Below, one piece after another: positions 39,270 through 47,083 of a stretch of DNA of 59,031 nt. The stretch is from contig JAEUJY010000028.1 in the NCBI GenBank assembly GCA_016794525.1, positions 1 through 59,031 on the forward strand, given 5' to 3'. The notes below the pieces were generated by a model. It saw only the letters and a list, made by a program, of their open reading frames with translations. It searched no databases and was not told the DNA's origin. The stretch's first letter is position 1, and each line of letters begins with the position of its first letter. The translations under genes were made by a program, and so were the position numbers. This DNA is from Myxococcales bacterium. Lineage in GTDB: Bacteria; Myxococcota_A; Polyangia; Haliangiales; Haliangiaceae.

Positions 39270-42061
39270 GCGCTCGCGCCTCCGCGGGTCACCGTCGGCA
39301 GCCACACCTCGAACGCGGTGCGCCCGGGCACCGAGTCGCACGCCACCCGGCCGCCGTGCTTGACGACGATCTGCGCGACGATGCCCAGCCCGAGCCCGGT
39401 GCCCTCGCCCTTGGGCTTGGTGGTGAAGAACGGCTCGAAGATCCGCGGCTGGATCTCGGGCGGCACGCCGGGGCCGTCGTCGATGATCCGCACCACCACC
39501 CCGGCGGGGTCGGTGGCGGTCGCGGCGGCGCCGGTGGTCTCGATCGTGATCGTGCCTCTCCCCGCGCACGCCTGGACAGCGTTCTGGATCAGGTTCGTCC
39601 AAACCTGATTGAGCTCATCGACGAAGATCGGCACCGCGGGCAACTCGGCGAACCGCCTCACCACGGTTATATCACGCAGCGCGTACCCCATGAGGGTGAG
39701 CGTGGTCTCGATCCCCTCGTGGACGTCGGCGGCGACCCGGGTCGGCTCCTCATCGAGGTGCGAGTAGGTCTTGAGCGCACCCACGATGCGCTGGATGCGC
39801 ACGATCGCGTTGGCGATCAGCAGCGACGCGCGGTGCACCTCGGCCAGCTCGACCAGGTAGGTCAAGACCGCGCCGGCCGCGCTGGCCGGCACCGCGGCCA
39901 CCAGCGCGTCGACGGTGGCGACCTCGGCGCCGGCCTCGGCCAGGCGGGTGCCCAGCTCGGGCGCCGCCCCCGCCCCCAGCTCGACCAGCCGCGCCCGCAG
40001 CTCCTTGGCGGCGCGCCGCACCGCCGCGCCGGTCGGCATCCGCTCGGCGGCCAGCCGGCGGGCGTGCTCCTCGACGGTGGCGAACAGCGCGGCGCGGGCG
40101 GCCGCGGTCGGCACCACCGCCGCCAGCGTGTGCATCGGCACCGCCAGCCGGCCGATCGCCGCGGTCATGCCCTCGACCGCGCCGCGGATCGCCGCCGACG
40201 GCGAGTTGATCTCGTGGGCCACGCCGGCGACGAGGAGGCCGAGGCCGGCCATCCGCTCCGACAGCACCAGCTGGGCCTGGGTGTCGCGCAGCTCGGAGAG
40301 CGCGCGGCCCAGCTCGGCGTTGATCGCGGTCAGCTCGGCGGTGCGCAGCCGCACCTTGGCCTCGAGCTCCTCGCTGGCGTCGCGGACCTGCGCGTAGAGC
40401 CGGGCGTTCTCGACCGCCGCCGCCGCCTGGTCGGCGAAGGTCGCCAGCAGGTTGGCGTCGGCCTCGAGGAAGGTCCGGCTGCGCTGGGTGCGGCCCAGCA
40501 CCAGCACGCCGACCACCGCGCCCTTGCGCTCGAGCGGCATCGCCAGCAGCGAGCCGTCGACGCCGGCCGCCAGCGCCGCGTCCTTGCGCCGGGGGTCGGC
40601 GATCACGTCGTCGACCCGCAACGTCGCGCGCAGCCGCGCCACCTGGGCGGCGATCGGCGCCAGCGGCGCGGCGTCGGCGGGATCGACGCCGATCAGCGCG
40701 CTGCTCAGCTCGGCCTTGCGCACCCGGGCCGCCGCCACCGTCACCCGCGGCTCGTCGCGGCCGGCCGACGTCACCGCGAACAGCGCGCACAGCCGCACGT
40801 CGAACACCCGGGCCACCGCGTCGACGATCTTGGCCGACACCTGGTCGAACTCGATCACCGACGACATCGCCCGGCCGGCGTCCTGGATCGCCACCATCTC
40901 GCGCATGCGCGCCGCCAGGCGGTGCTGGTTCTCCTTGAGCGCGGCGGTCATGTGGGTGAAGGCCTTGGCCAGGTCGCCGATCTCGTCGCCGGCCGGCACG
41001 TCGATCACCTGATCGAGCTCGCCGCGGGCGATCGCGATCGCGCCGCGGTGCAAGGTCGCGATCGGCCGGCCGACCCGGCGGGTCAGCGCCGCCGCCAGCA
41101 CGAACGCGAACGCCACCGCCACCGCGGCGCCGATCGCCAGCGAGCGGAACGCCACCCGCTGCGCCTGCGACAGCGATCGCCGATCGATCGCCACCGCGAA
41201 CAGCCCGACCGCGCGGCCGCGATCGTCCTCGAGCGCGGTCCACGCCACCGCGTGCTCGCGGCCGGCGATGGCCTGGGTCACGACCGGGTGGCGGCGCTCG
41301 CGCACCTGGGCCAGCACCCGGGTCGGCACCTGCAGCGCCGACAGCCGCCGGCCGTCGGCGTCGCGCACCGTCGACGTCGCCACGCCGGCGTTGAGGCTGC
41401 CGATCAGCACGTCGACGCCGAGCGCGCCCTTGATGCCGTCGGCGAAGGCGCCGTCGAGCGGCACCGAGATCACGACCACGCCGACCAGCGACAGCTGGCG
41501 ATCGAGCACCGGCGCCGAGGCGCGGACGACGACGCCCTTGGGCGACAGCTCGAGCTGCACCCGCCGCGCCCAGTCGCGCGCCGACGCCACCGTCGCCGAG
41601 GCGCCGTCGACCGCCAGCTCCGAGAACCGCGCCTCGTCGCCGCCGATGACCTCGCTGGTGATCGGCAGGCCGTCGCGCGACAGCACCTGGACCAGCGCCG
41701 ACGGCAGGTACGCCGCGCGCTGCGCGACGACCTCGTGGATCGGCGCCGCGCCGCGCGGCACCGCGTCGGCCAGCTCGGGGTTGGCCGCCAGCCGCACCGC
41801 ATCCTCGCCCAGCCGCTCGACCGAGCGCAGCGTCAGGTTGAGGCCGACGTCGAGCTGGCGCTGGACGTCGGACTGCAGGCCGCGATCGAGGCTGCCGAGC
41901 ACGACGCCCGACGCCAGCGACGCCACCACCAGCATCGGCAACAGCGCGGCGACGATCAGCGCCAGCGCCAGCTTGGTGCGCAGGCGCGCGCGCGCGATCC
42001 GCCGCACCGGCCAGGCCAGGGCCGCGCCCAGCCCGCGCAGCCAGCGCCCCGGCCGGCTCAC
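39266..42061 (-). CDS. Membrane histidine kinase with HAMP and GAF domains
   Basis: A 931-residue sensor kinase. One transmembrane helix lies near 28-52 and a second near 300-320, enclosing a roughly 250-residue periplasmic sensor domain (Cache-like by size; not proven). A HAMP domain follows (about 325-380), then GAF (about 420-530), a coiled segment and an H-box AGVAHEINSPSAAIRG near 615. The ATPase domain near 820-925 has NLIQNAVQACAG, DDGPGVPPEI and GTGLGLGIVAQIV. About 200 mostly helical, Ala-rich residues separate the H-box from the N-box, longer than usual. The GTG at 42061 overlaps the binding-protein stop by 4 nt. An apparently longer frame upstream is a shadow of that gene. Confidence 0.93.
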   Translation of the reverse strand: MSRPGRWLRGLGAALAWPVRRIARARLRTKLALALIVAALLPMLVVASLASGVVLGSLDRGLQSDVQRQLDVGLNLTLRSVERLGEDAVRLAANPELADAVPRGAAPIHEVVAQRAAYLPSALVQVLSRDGLPITSEVIGGDEARFSELAVDGASATVASARDWARRVQLELSPKGVVVRASAPVLDRQLSLVGVVVISVPLDGAFADGIKGALGVDVLIGSLNAGVATSTVRDADGRRLSALQVPTRVLAQVRERRHPVVTQAIAGREHAVAWTALEDDRGRAVGLFAVAIDRRSLSQAQRVAFRSLAIGAAVAVAFAFVLAAALTRRVGRPIATLHRGAIAIARGELDQVIDVPAGDEIGDLAKAFTHMTAALKENQHRLAARMREMVAIQDAGRAMSSVIEFDQVSAKIVDAVARVFDVRLCALFAVTSAGRDEPRVTVAAARVRKAELSSALIGVDPADAAPLAPIAAQVARLRATLRVDDVIADPRRKDAALAAGVDGSLLAMPLERKGAVVGVLVLGRTQRSRTFLEADANLLATFADQAAAAVENARLYAQVRDASEELEAKVRLRTAELTAINAELGRALSELRDTQAQLVLSERMAGLGLLVAGVAHEINSPSAAIRGAVEGMTAAIGRLAVPMHTLAAVVPTAAARAALFATVEEHARRLAAERMPTGAAVRRAAKELRARLVELGAGAAPELGTRLAEAGAEVATVDALVAAVPASAAGAVLTYLVELAEVHRASLLIANAIVRIQRIVGALKTYSHLDEEPTRVAADVHEGIETTLTLMGYALRDITVVRRFAELPAVPIFVDELNQVWTNLIQNAVQACAGRGTITIETTGAAATATDPAGVVVRIIDDGPGVPPEIQPRIFEPFFTTKPKGEGTGLGLGIVAQIVVKHGGRVACDSVPGRTAFEVWLPTVTRGGASA

Positions 42062-43668
42062 CGCTTGACCCGCTTGAGCCCGGCGTAGACGACGTGGCCG
42101 GTCGGATCGACGACCACGCCGGTGATGTCCTCGCGCGCCGCCACCGTCACCTGCGAGTGGGCCAGCGGCACCCACGGCGCGTCGGCCGCGATCCGCGCCT
42201 GGGCCTCGGCGTAGAGCTGCTCGCGCTCGCCGCGGTCCTCGACCCGCTGGGCCCGGCGCAGCAGCGTCGACACCGCGTCGTCGCGGTAGAACGCGATGTT
42301 GCGGGCGATGCCGGGCACGGTGTTGTCCTTGTCGAACATCAGGTACAGGTAGTTGTCGGGGTCGCCGTTGTCGCCGACCCAGCCGGCCAGCGCCAGGTCG
42401 TGGCGCCCGGCCTGGGTGTCCTGCCGGGTCGCGGCGAACGGCTGCAAGACCAGCTCGACGTGCAGGCCGACCTCCTCGAGGTTGGCGCGGATGATCCGCG
42501 CGACCTGCTCGGGGTTGGGCAGGTACGGCCGCGGCGTCGTCGGCGCGTAGAGCTTGTAGGTGTGCGCGAGGTCGATCGCGCCCTCGGCGGCCAGCTTCTC
42601 GAGCCGGGCCCGCGCCGCCGCCGGATCGAAGCGCACCGCGCCCAGCCCGGCGCGGTAGCCCCACTGCGACGGCGGCAGCGGACCGTCGGCGGCGGTGGCC
42701 AGGCCCTGGTACGCCAGCCGGACGATCGCCTGCTTGTTGATCGCCTGGGCCAGCGCCTGCCGCACCGCCGGCTGATCGAACGGCGGCCGCGCGCAGTTCA
42801 TCGCCAGGTAGGTGACGTTGTTGGCCGGCGGCCGGTGCAGCGTCAGGCCGGGGTGCAGATCGAGGAACTGCGACTCGCCGGGCAGGATCGCCAGCGCCAG
42901 ATCGACCGCGCCGCTCTCGAGCGCGATCAGCCGCTGCCGGGCGTCGGGGATGACCTCGAAGACGACCCGGTCGATCGGCGGGCGCGGGCCCCAGTAGTCG
43001 GGGTTGCGCACGACGACGATCCGCTCGCCGCGGGTCCAGCGCTCGAGCCGGTACGCGCCGGTCCCGACCGGGTGATCGCCGAAGTCGTCGCCGAACCGCG
43101 CCACCGCGGTCGGCGACACGATCGACACCGGGAACGTCGCCATCGCCGCCAGGAACGGCGCGAAGCGATCGCTGATCGTGATCCGCACGATCATCGGCGC
43201 GACCGCCTCGACGCGCTCGATGTTCTTGAACGCGTTCTCCCAGTACGCGAACTTGCCGCGGTGGTACGGGTGCTGGGGATCGCGCTGGCGCTCGAAGCTG
43301 AACACGACGGCCGCGGCGTCGAGCGGGGTGCCGTCGTGGAAGCGCACGCCCGGCCGCAGCCGGAACGTCCACGAGCGCCCGGCGGGATCGACCTCCCACG
43401 CCACCGCCAGGCCGGGCTCGATCTCGGTGGTGCCCGGGCGGTAGCGCACCAGCGTGTCGTACAGCTGCGAGATCACCTCGGACGACTCGTTGTCGCTAGG
43501 CCGCGCCGGGTCGAGCGAGGTGGCGTCGGCGGGGCGCGCCACGACGATCGTGCCGGCCTTGAGCCCGCCCGGCCCGCGATCGGCCGGCGCCGCCCCGAGC
43601 CACGACGCGTCGCAGCCGACCGCGGCCAGGGCCAGGGCGCAGGCGAAGACCAGCCAGGCGCGCGTCAC
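42058..43668 (-). CDS. Family 5 solute-binding lipoprotein (oligopeptide-type)
   Basis: A 536-residue periplasmic solute-binding protein of the DppA/OppA class (SBP_bac_5). The lipobox is LAAVGC (Cys18). Family landmarks are TSLDPARPSDNESSEVISQLYDTLVRYRPGTTEIEPGLA, WTFRLRPGVRFHDGTPLDAAAVVFSFERQRDP, VGTGAYRLERW, NPDYWG, VTYLAMNCARPPFDQPAVRQALAQAINK and LALAGWVGDNGDPDNYL. No ABC permease or ATPase is adjacent; instead it overlaps a histidine kinase and a response regulator-GGDEF, suggesting a sensory role. The GTG at 43668 is supported by TACACT 6 nt upstream and by placing the lipobox correctly. Confidence 0.94.
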   Translation of the reverse strand: MTRAWLVFACALALAAVGCDASWLGAAPADRGPGGLKAGTIVVARPADATSLDPARPSDNESSEVISQLYDTLVRYRPGTTEIEPGLAVAWEVDPAGRSWTFRLRPGVRFHDGTPLDAAAVVFSFERQRDPQHPYHRGKFAYWENAFKNIERVEAVAPMIVRITISDRFAPFLAAMATFPVSIVSPTAVARFGDDFGDHPVGTGAYRLERWTRGERIVVVRNPDYWGPRPPIDRVVFEVIPDARQRLIALESGAVDLALAILPGESQFLDLHPGLTLHRPPANNVTYLAMNCARPPFDQPAVRQALAQAINKQAIVRLAYQGLATAADGPLPPSQWGYRAGLGAVRFDPAAARARLEKLAAEGAIDLAHTYKLYAPTTPRPYLPNPEQVARIIRANLEEVGLHVELVLQPFAATRQDTQAGRHDLALAGWVGDNGDPDNYLYLMFDKDNTVPGIARNIAFYRDDAVSTLLRRAQRVEDRGEREQLYAEAQARIAADAPWVPLAHSQVTVAAREDITGVVVDPTGHVVYAGLKRVKR

Positions 43669-43674
43669 CGTCCC

Positions 43675-43680
43675 AGTGTA
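43675..43680 (-). promoter_or_regulatory. -10-like TACACT, 6 nt before binding-lipoprotein GTG
   Basis: On the minus strand TACACT, GGGACG, then GTG at 43668. Hexamer and spacing are identical to those before the sigma factor at 25666. It would drive the whole binding protein-kinase-regulator operon. Confidence 0.5.
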
Positions 43681-43820
43681 CCCGGTCGCCCACCGCGTCG
43701 CCGTGATTGACTCTCGGCTTTCGCTCACTTAGCCTTCGCGTCCGGGGTAGCGGACGGGTTCAACCCGCCACCGCCGTGAATGCCCTACGCCGAACCCTCG
43801 TCTCTCACAGGACCTCGCGC

Positions 43821-44753
43821 ATGATCCGAACCTCTCGCCTCGCTCTCGCCGTCGCCGCCGTGGCGACGCTCGTGCTCGCCGCGTGCGACATGGGCCAGTT
43901 CACCGTCAACACCACGGCGAAGGTGCTCATCCGCGCCCAGCCGTCGATCAAGATGGAGTCCGACTACGAGCTCGCGGCGCGCGCCATCCCCGGCACGCTC
44001 AAGACCGTCGAGGGCTTCTGGGTGGTCGATCCCGGCAACCCGATCCTGCGCGGCATCCTCGCCGAGGGCTACTGCCAGTACGGCATCGGCTTCGTCGAGG
44101 ACGAGTGGGAGCGCGCGCTGATCGCCAACGACTACGACGCCGCGCAGGAGCTCGACAACCGCGCGACCCGGATGTTCGTGCGCTGCATGAACTACGCGCT
44201 GATGCAGCTCGGGAAGAAGTGGCAGGACGGCCTGTTCGGCGACACCGAGTCGGTGACCAAGCTGATCAACGGCGCGTCGGGCGGCCAGCGCACCCCGCTG
44301 ATGTGGGCGGCGATCGGGCTCGGCTCGATGATCAACCACAACAAGGACAACGTCGAGCTGGTGGCCCAGGCGCCGACCGCCAAGGCGATGCTGCTCAAGG
44401 TCGTCGAGATGGACGCCAAGCACCCGCCCAAGGACAAGGCGCTGGCGGCCCTGCCCCACGTCGCGCTGGGCCTGCTCTACACCGCGGCCGGCGCCCAGCT
44501 CGGCGGCGACGCCGCCAAGGCCGAGGAGCACTTCAAGAAGGCCCTGGCGCTCACCGACGAGAAGTTCCTGCTCGCCCGGGTGAATTACGCCAAGCGGGTC
44601 GGCGTCATGACCCAGAACCGCAAGCTGTTCCACGACGAACTGGTCAAGGTGCTGCAGACCGATCCGGCGATCTGGCCGGAGCAGCGCCTCGCCAACGAGA
44701 TCGCCCACCGGCGCGCCCGCCGGTACCTCAGCCAGGAAAAGGAGCTCTTCTGA
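43821..44753 (+). CDS. TRAP transporter TatT component family lipoprotein
   Basis: A 310-residue lipoprotein with lipobox LVLAAC followed by DMGQFTVNTTAKVL, a start typical of TatT-family proteins. TatT (first described in Treponema pallidum as Tp0956) is a trimeric helical TPR-like protein that binds the DctP-type subunit and is thought to assist ligand delivery. The mature part is all-helical (ESDYELAARAIPGTLKTVEGF; YCQYGIGFVEDEWERALIANDYD; LLYTAAGAQLGGDAAKAEEHFKKALALT). The stop TGA overlaps the dctP ATG (TGATG), fixing the partnership. Confidence 0.9.
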   Translation: MIRTSRLALAVAAVATLVLAACDMGQFTVNTTAKVLIRAQPSIKMESDYELAARAIPGTLKTVEGFWVVDPGNPILRGILAEGYCQYGIGFVEDEWERALIANDYDAAQELDNRATRMFVRCMNYALMQLGKKWQDGLFGDTESVTKLINGASGGQRTPLMWAAIGLGSMINHNKDNVELVAQAPTAKAMLLKVVEMDAKHPPKDKALAALPHVALGLLYTAAGAQLGGDAAKAEEHFKKALALTDEKFLLARVNYAKRVGVMTQNRKLFHDELVKVLQTDPAIWPEQRLANEIAHRRARRYLSQEKELF

Positions 44754-45775
44754 TGCGCACCCTTGTCAACCGTCTCACCCTCGCGACCGCCGTCGCGGCC
44801 TCCCTCGCGGCGATCGCCCCGGCGGCGGCCGACAACGTGGAGATCCGCCTCGCCACGCTGGCCCCGGATGGCAGCTCGTGGATGAAGATCCTCGGCAAGG
44901 GCGCCGCCGAGATCGACAAGAAGACCGAGGGCCGGGTCAAGGTCAAGTACTACGCCGGCGGCGTCCAGGGCGACGAGCGCGACGTGGTCCGCAAGATCAA
45001 CCTGGGCCAGCTCGACGGCGCCGCCGTGACCTCGGTCGGCCTGTCGATGGTCGAGGAGTCGATCCGCGTGCTCGAGCTGCCGCGCATGTTCGCGTCGGTC
45101 GAGGAGCTCGACTACGTCGCCGACAAGATGTGGCCGTACTTCGTCAAGAAGTTCGAGGCCAAGGGCTACAAGCTCGGCGATCGCGGCGACGTCGGCTGGA
45201 TCTACTTGCTGTCGAAGTCGGAGATCAAGAACGTCGGCAGCCTCAAGAGCTCGAAGGTGTGGATGTGGGGCGACGACGCGATCGTCCGCGCCATGTACAA
45301 GCGCCTCGGCATCTCGGGCGTGCCGCTCGGCGTGCCCGAGGTCGAGCCCAACCTGACCACCGGCCGCATCGACGCGTGCTACGGGTCGCCGTTGGCCGCC
45401 GTCGCGCTGCAGTGGAACACCAAGGTCAAGTACATGACCTCGCTGCCGATGAGCTACGGCATCGCCGCCACGGTCATCAAGCTCGACGCCTACAAGAAGG
45501 TGTCGGCCGAGGACCAGGCGCTGGTGCTCAAGATCTCCAAGGGCATGCAGAAGACGCTGCGCAAGCAGATCCGCAAGGACAACGAGAGCGCCAAGAAGCA
45601 GATGGAGCGCAAGGGCGTGAAGATCAGCGAGACCACCCCGGAGCTGCTCGCCGACTTCGACAAGGCGGCCAAGGACGTCTGGGCCGACCTGACCGGCAAG
45701 ATCTACACGAAGGACGAGCTCGCGATGGTGCTCAAGCACCGCGACGAGTACCGCGCCAAGCACCCGGCGCCGTGA
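44753..45775 (+). CDS. dctP: TRAP transporter solute receptor (DctP family)
   Basis: A 340-residue periplasmic substrate-binding subunit of a tripartite ATP-independent transporter. A signal peptide ends near APAAADN. Family features are IRLATLAPDGSSWMKILGKGAAEIDKKTEGRVKVKYYAGG, GDERDVVRKINLGQLDGAAVTSVGL and LKSSKVWMWGDDAI. The arginine-containing TTGRIDACYGSPL may hold the ligand carboxylate site. GGAG lies 8 nt before the ATG, consistent with an internal operon gene. The membrane subunits are encoded about 600 bp further on, after a minus-strand gene. Ligand not predictable. Confidence 0.94.
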   Translation: MRTLVNRLTLATAVAASLAAIAPAAADNVEIRLATLAPDGSSWMKILGKGAAEIDKKTEGRVKVKYYAGGVQGDERDVVRKINLGQLDGAAVTSVGLSMVEESIRVLELPRMFASVEELDYVADKMWPYFVKKFEAKGYKLGDRGDVGWIYLLSKSEIKNVGSLKSSKVWMWGDDAIVRAMYKRLGISGVPLGVPEVEPNLTTGRIDACYGSPLAAVALQWNTKVKYMTSLPMSYGIAATVIKLDAYKKVSAEDQALVLKISKGMQKTLRKQIRKDNESAKKQMERKGVKISETTPELLADFDKAAKDVWADLTGKIYTKDELAMVLKHRDEYRAKHPAP

Positions 45776-45781
45776 CCCTGA

Positions 45782-45846
45782 GAGGGTCTTTCGTAAGACC
45801 CTCCCCCGGCATGCGCCGGGGCCCCCACCCGAAACGGCCCGGAGCG
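45782..45846. repeat. TCGN-loop double-hairpin element, copy f
   Basis: Hairpin 1: GAGGGTCTT (45782-45790) with AAGACCCTC (45795-45803), loop TCGT. Hairpin 2: CCCCGGC (45804-45810) with GCCGGGG (45815-45821), loop ATGC. The 25-bp tail (45822-45846) is identical to that of copy e at 11163-11187. It starts 7 nt after the dctP stop, and a separate terminator follows at 45873. Confidence 0.82.
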
Positions 45847-45872
45847 TTCAGCGACGGTGCGCGTGAGGACCT

Positions 45873-45905
45873 GACGCCCCGCCTCGTGCGGGGCGTCGGC
45901 GTTTC
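45873..45905 (+). terminator. Intrinsic terminator after dctP
   Basis: GACGCCCCGC (45873-45882) pairs perfectly with GCGGGGCGTC (45888-45897), loop CTCGT, followed by GGCGTTTC. It shares the GACGCC stem base and GGYGTTT tail with the terminator at 4962-4996. Confidence 0.55.
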
Positions 45906-45960
45906 GGCGCGACGATCGCGCGGCGGCTACGCTCGGGCCGCTGGTGGTGGTGGCCTAGCT

Positions 45961-46080
45961 GGACCGCGCGAGGAAGCCCAGGGGCAAGGCGACGGTGGGG
46001 CCCCGAGGCCGAGCGTACTCCTGTACGTGAGGCGCTCGGGGGGGACCGGCAACGAAGCCCATGGGCTCCGCAGCCGGTCC
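45961..46080. other. Long (~120 nt) imperfect hairpin between convergent genes
   Basis: Nested complementary blocks fold the whole segment: GGACCG (45961-45966) with CGGTCC (46075-46080), AGCCCA (45975-45980) with TGGGCT (46062-46067), CGGT (45993-45996) with ACCG (46045-46048), and CCGAGC (46009-46014) with GCTCGG (46034-46039). The apex contains GTACTCCTGTAC. It starts 8 nt beyond the stop of the minus-strand zinc-ribbon gene and could be its 3' structure, a small RNA, or a palindromic mobile element. No T-run is adjacent. Confidence 0.6.
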
Positions 46081-46087
46081 GGTGGTG

Positions 46088-46264
46088 TTAGCGGCGACCC
46101 TTGTATCCCATCATGCCCTGGATGACGGCTTCGCTCGCCTCGGCGATCTCGGCGCCCTCGCGGGCGCGGTCGGCGCAGTCGGCGCACAGCTTGACGGCCT
46201 TGCCCGCGACCTTGACCGAGACCAGGCGATCGACTTCGTCCTTGCACTCGCGGCAGATCGGCAT
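46088..46264 (-). CDS. Small zinc-ribbon protein
   Basis: A 58-residue protein with two CxxC pairs: MPICRECKDEVDRL near the start and KLCADCADRAREG in the middle. This suggests a single treble-clef or zinc-ribbon knuckle. The C-terminus is helical and ends in basic GMMGYKGRR. It resembles short zinc-binding proteins found in Deltaproteobacteria, function unknown. TACGCT lies exactly 6 nt before the ATG at 46264, and no Shine-Dalgarno is present. It lies opposite in orientation inside the TRAP gene group, splitting dctP from dctQ. Confidence 0.8.
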   Translation of the reverse strand: MPICRECKDEVDRLVSVKVAGKAVKLCADCADRAREGAEIAEASEAVIQGMMGYKGRR

Positions 46265-46270
46265 GGGGGG

Positions 46271-46276
46271 AGCGTA
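46271..46276 (-). promoter_or_regulatory. -10-like TACGCT, 6 nt before zinc-ribbon ATG
   Basis: On the minus strand TACGCT, six C, then ATG at 46264. Leaderless spacing. Confidence 0.45.
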
Positions 46277-46377
46277 GCCGAGATGCCGCCTCCACTCGAG
46301 TCGCGAGGTGGCGCGTGGTGGCCGGCGGGACGAGCACTTGGTGGCGGCTTCGGTTGAGGCAGCTTCCGGATCCTGCG

Positions 46378-46383
46378 TAAGAT
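46378..46383 (+). promoter_or_regulatory. -10-like TAAGAT, 6 nt before dctQ GTG
   Basis: TAAGAT, GCCTGG, then GTG at 46390. It suggests dctQM has its own promoter, separate from tatT-dctP. Confidence 0.5.
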
Positions 46384-46389
46384 GCCTGG

Positions 46390-47082
46390 GTGAGCGCATC
46401 CGGTGATGACCCACCCGTCAAGCCATCGCCCGACCTGCCCGACCCCAAGGCCGACGGCGAGGTCCACCTCAAGACCGAACCACCCGCCGCGACGGGCATG
46501 GGCGTAGCCGTGGCCGCCGCGTTTCCCGAGCCCCACGTGGTCGACCACTTCGCCGACGAGCCGCCGCTGGCGCGGTCGGTGCGGCGCCTCGACGAGGCGG
46601 TCGGCGCGGGCGAGCGCGCGGGGCTGTTCGGCGCGTTCGCCGTGCTGGTCCTGGTCAGCTTGTACCGCACGTTCATCGACATGTTCGCCGGCGAGCGGCC
46701 GCTGTGGGCCATCGAGATCGTGCGCCTGTCGGCGTTCTCGATCGGCATGCTGGGCGCCGCCTACGCCACCCAGAGCCGGCGCAACTTCGGCCTCGACCTG
46801 GTCTCGGCGCTGTTCCCGACCAAGGTCAAGGCGATGGTGCGGGTGTTCACCAACCTCGCGGCGCTGGCCGCCGGCGCGCTCTTGTTCCACGGCGGCCGGC
46901 TGATCCAGCACGCGTTGACCAAGGAGAAGCAGCACTACGAGGTCATCCCGACCACGACCGTCGGCTGGCTGATCCCGGTGTGCGCGGTGCTGATCATGTT
47001 CCACGTCACCCTGCACATCGTCATCGAGATCGACTACCTGCGCCAGGGCAAGACCGCGCCCGAGCCGGAAGTGGCGGGCTGA
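46390..47082 (+). CDS. dctQ: TRAP transporter small permease (DctQ family)
   Basis: A 230-residue membrane subunit. It has an unusually long hydrophilic N-terminus (about 75 residues, Pro/Asp/Glu-rich) before the DctQ core of four helices: LFGAFAVLVLVSLYRTFIDMF, AIEIVRLSAFSIGMLGAAYAT, VFTNLAALAAGALLFHGG and VGWLIPVCAVLIMFHVTLHIVIEIDYLRQG. The conserved loop SRRNFGLDLVSALFP between helices 2 and 3 is typical of TRAP small subunits. The GTG start is supported by TAAGAT at 6 nt. The stop is one nucleotide before the dctM ATG. Confidence 0.88.
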   Translation: MSASGDDPPVKPSPDLPDPKADGEVHLKTEPPAATGMGVAVAAAFPEPHVVDHFADEPPLARSVRRLDEAVGAGERAGLFGAFAVLVLVSLYRTFIDMFAGERPLWAIEIVRLSAFSIGMLGAAYATQSRRNFGLDLVSALFPTKVKAMVRVFTNLAALAAGALLFHGGRLIQHALTKEKQHYEVIPTTTVGWLIPVCAVLIMFHVTLHIVIEIDYLRQGKTAPEPEVAG

Positions 47083-47083
47083 C

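Noticed and set aside
42062-43399. N-terminal extension of the histidine kinase frame by 446 codons
   Set aside because: It is antiphase to the solute-binding lipoprotein gene, which has clear family motifs; the GTG at 42061 gives the normal overlapping arrangement.
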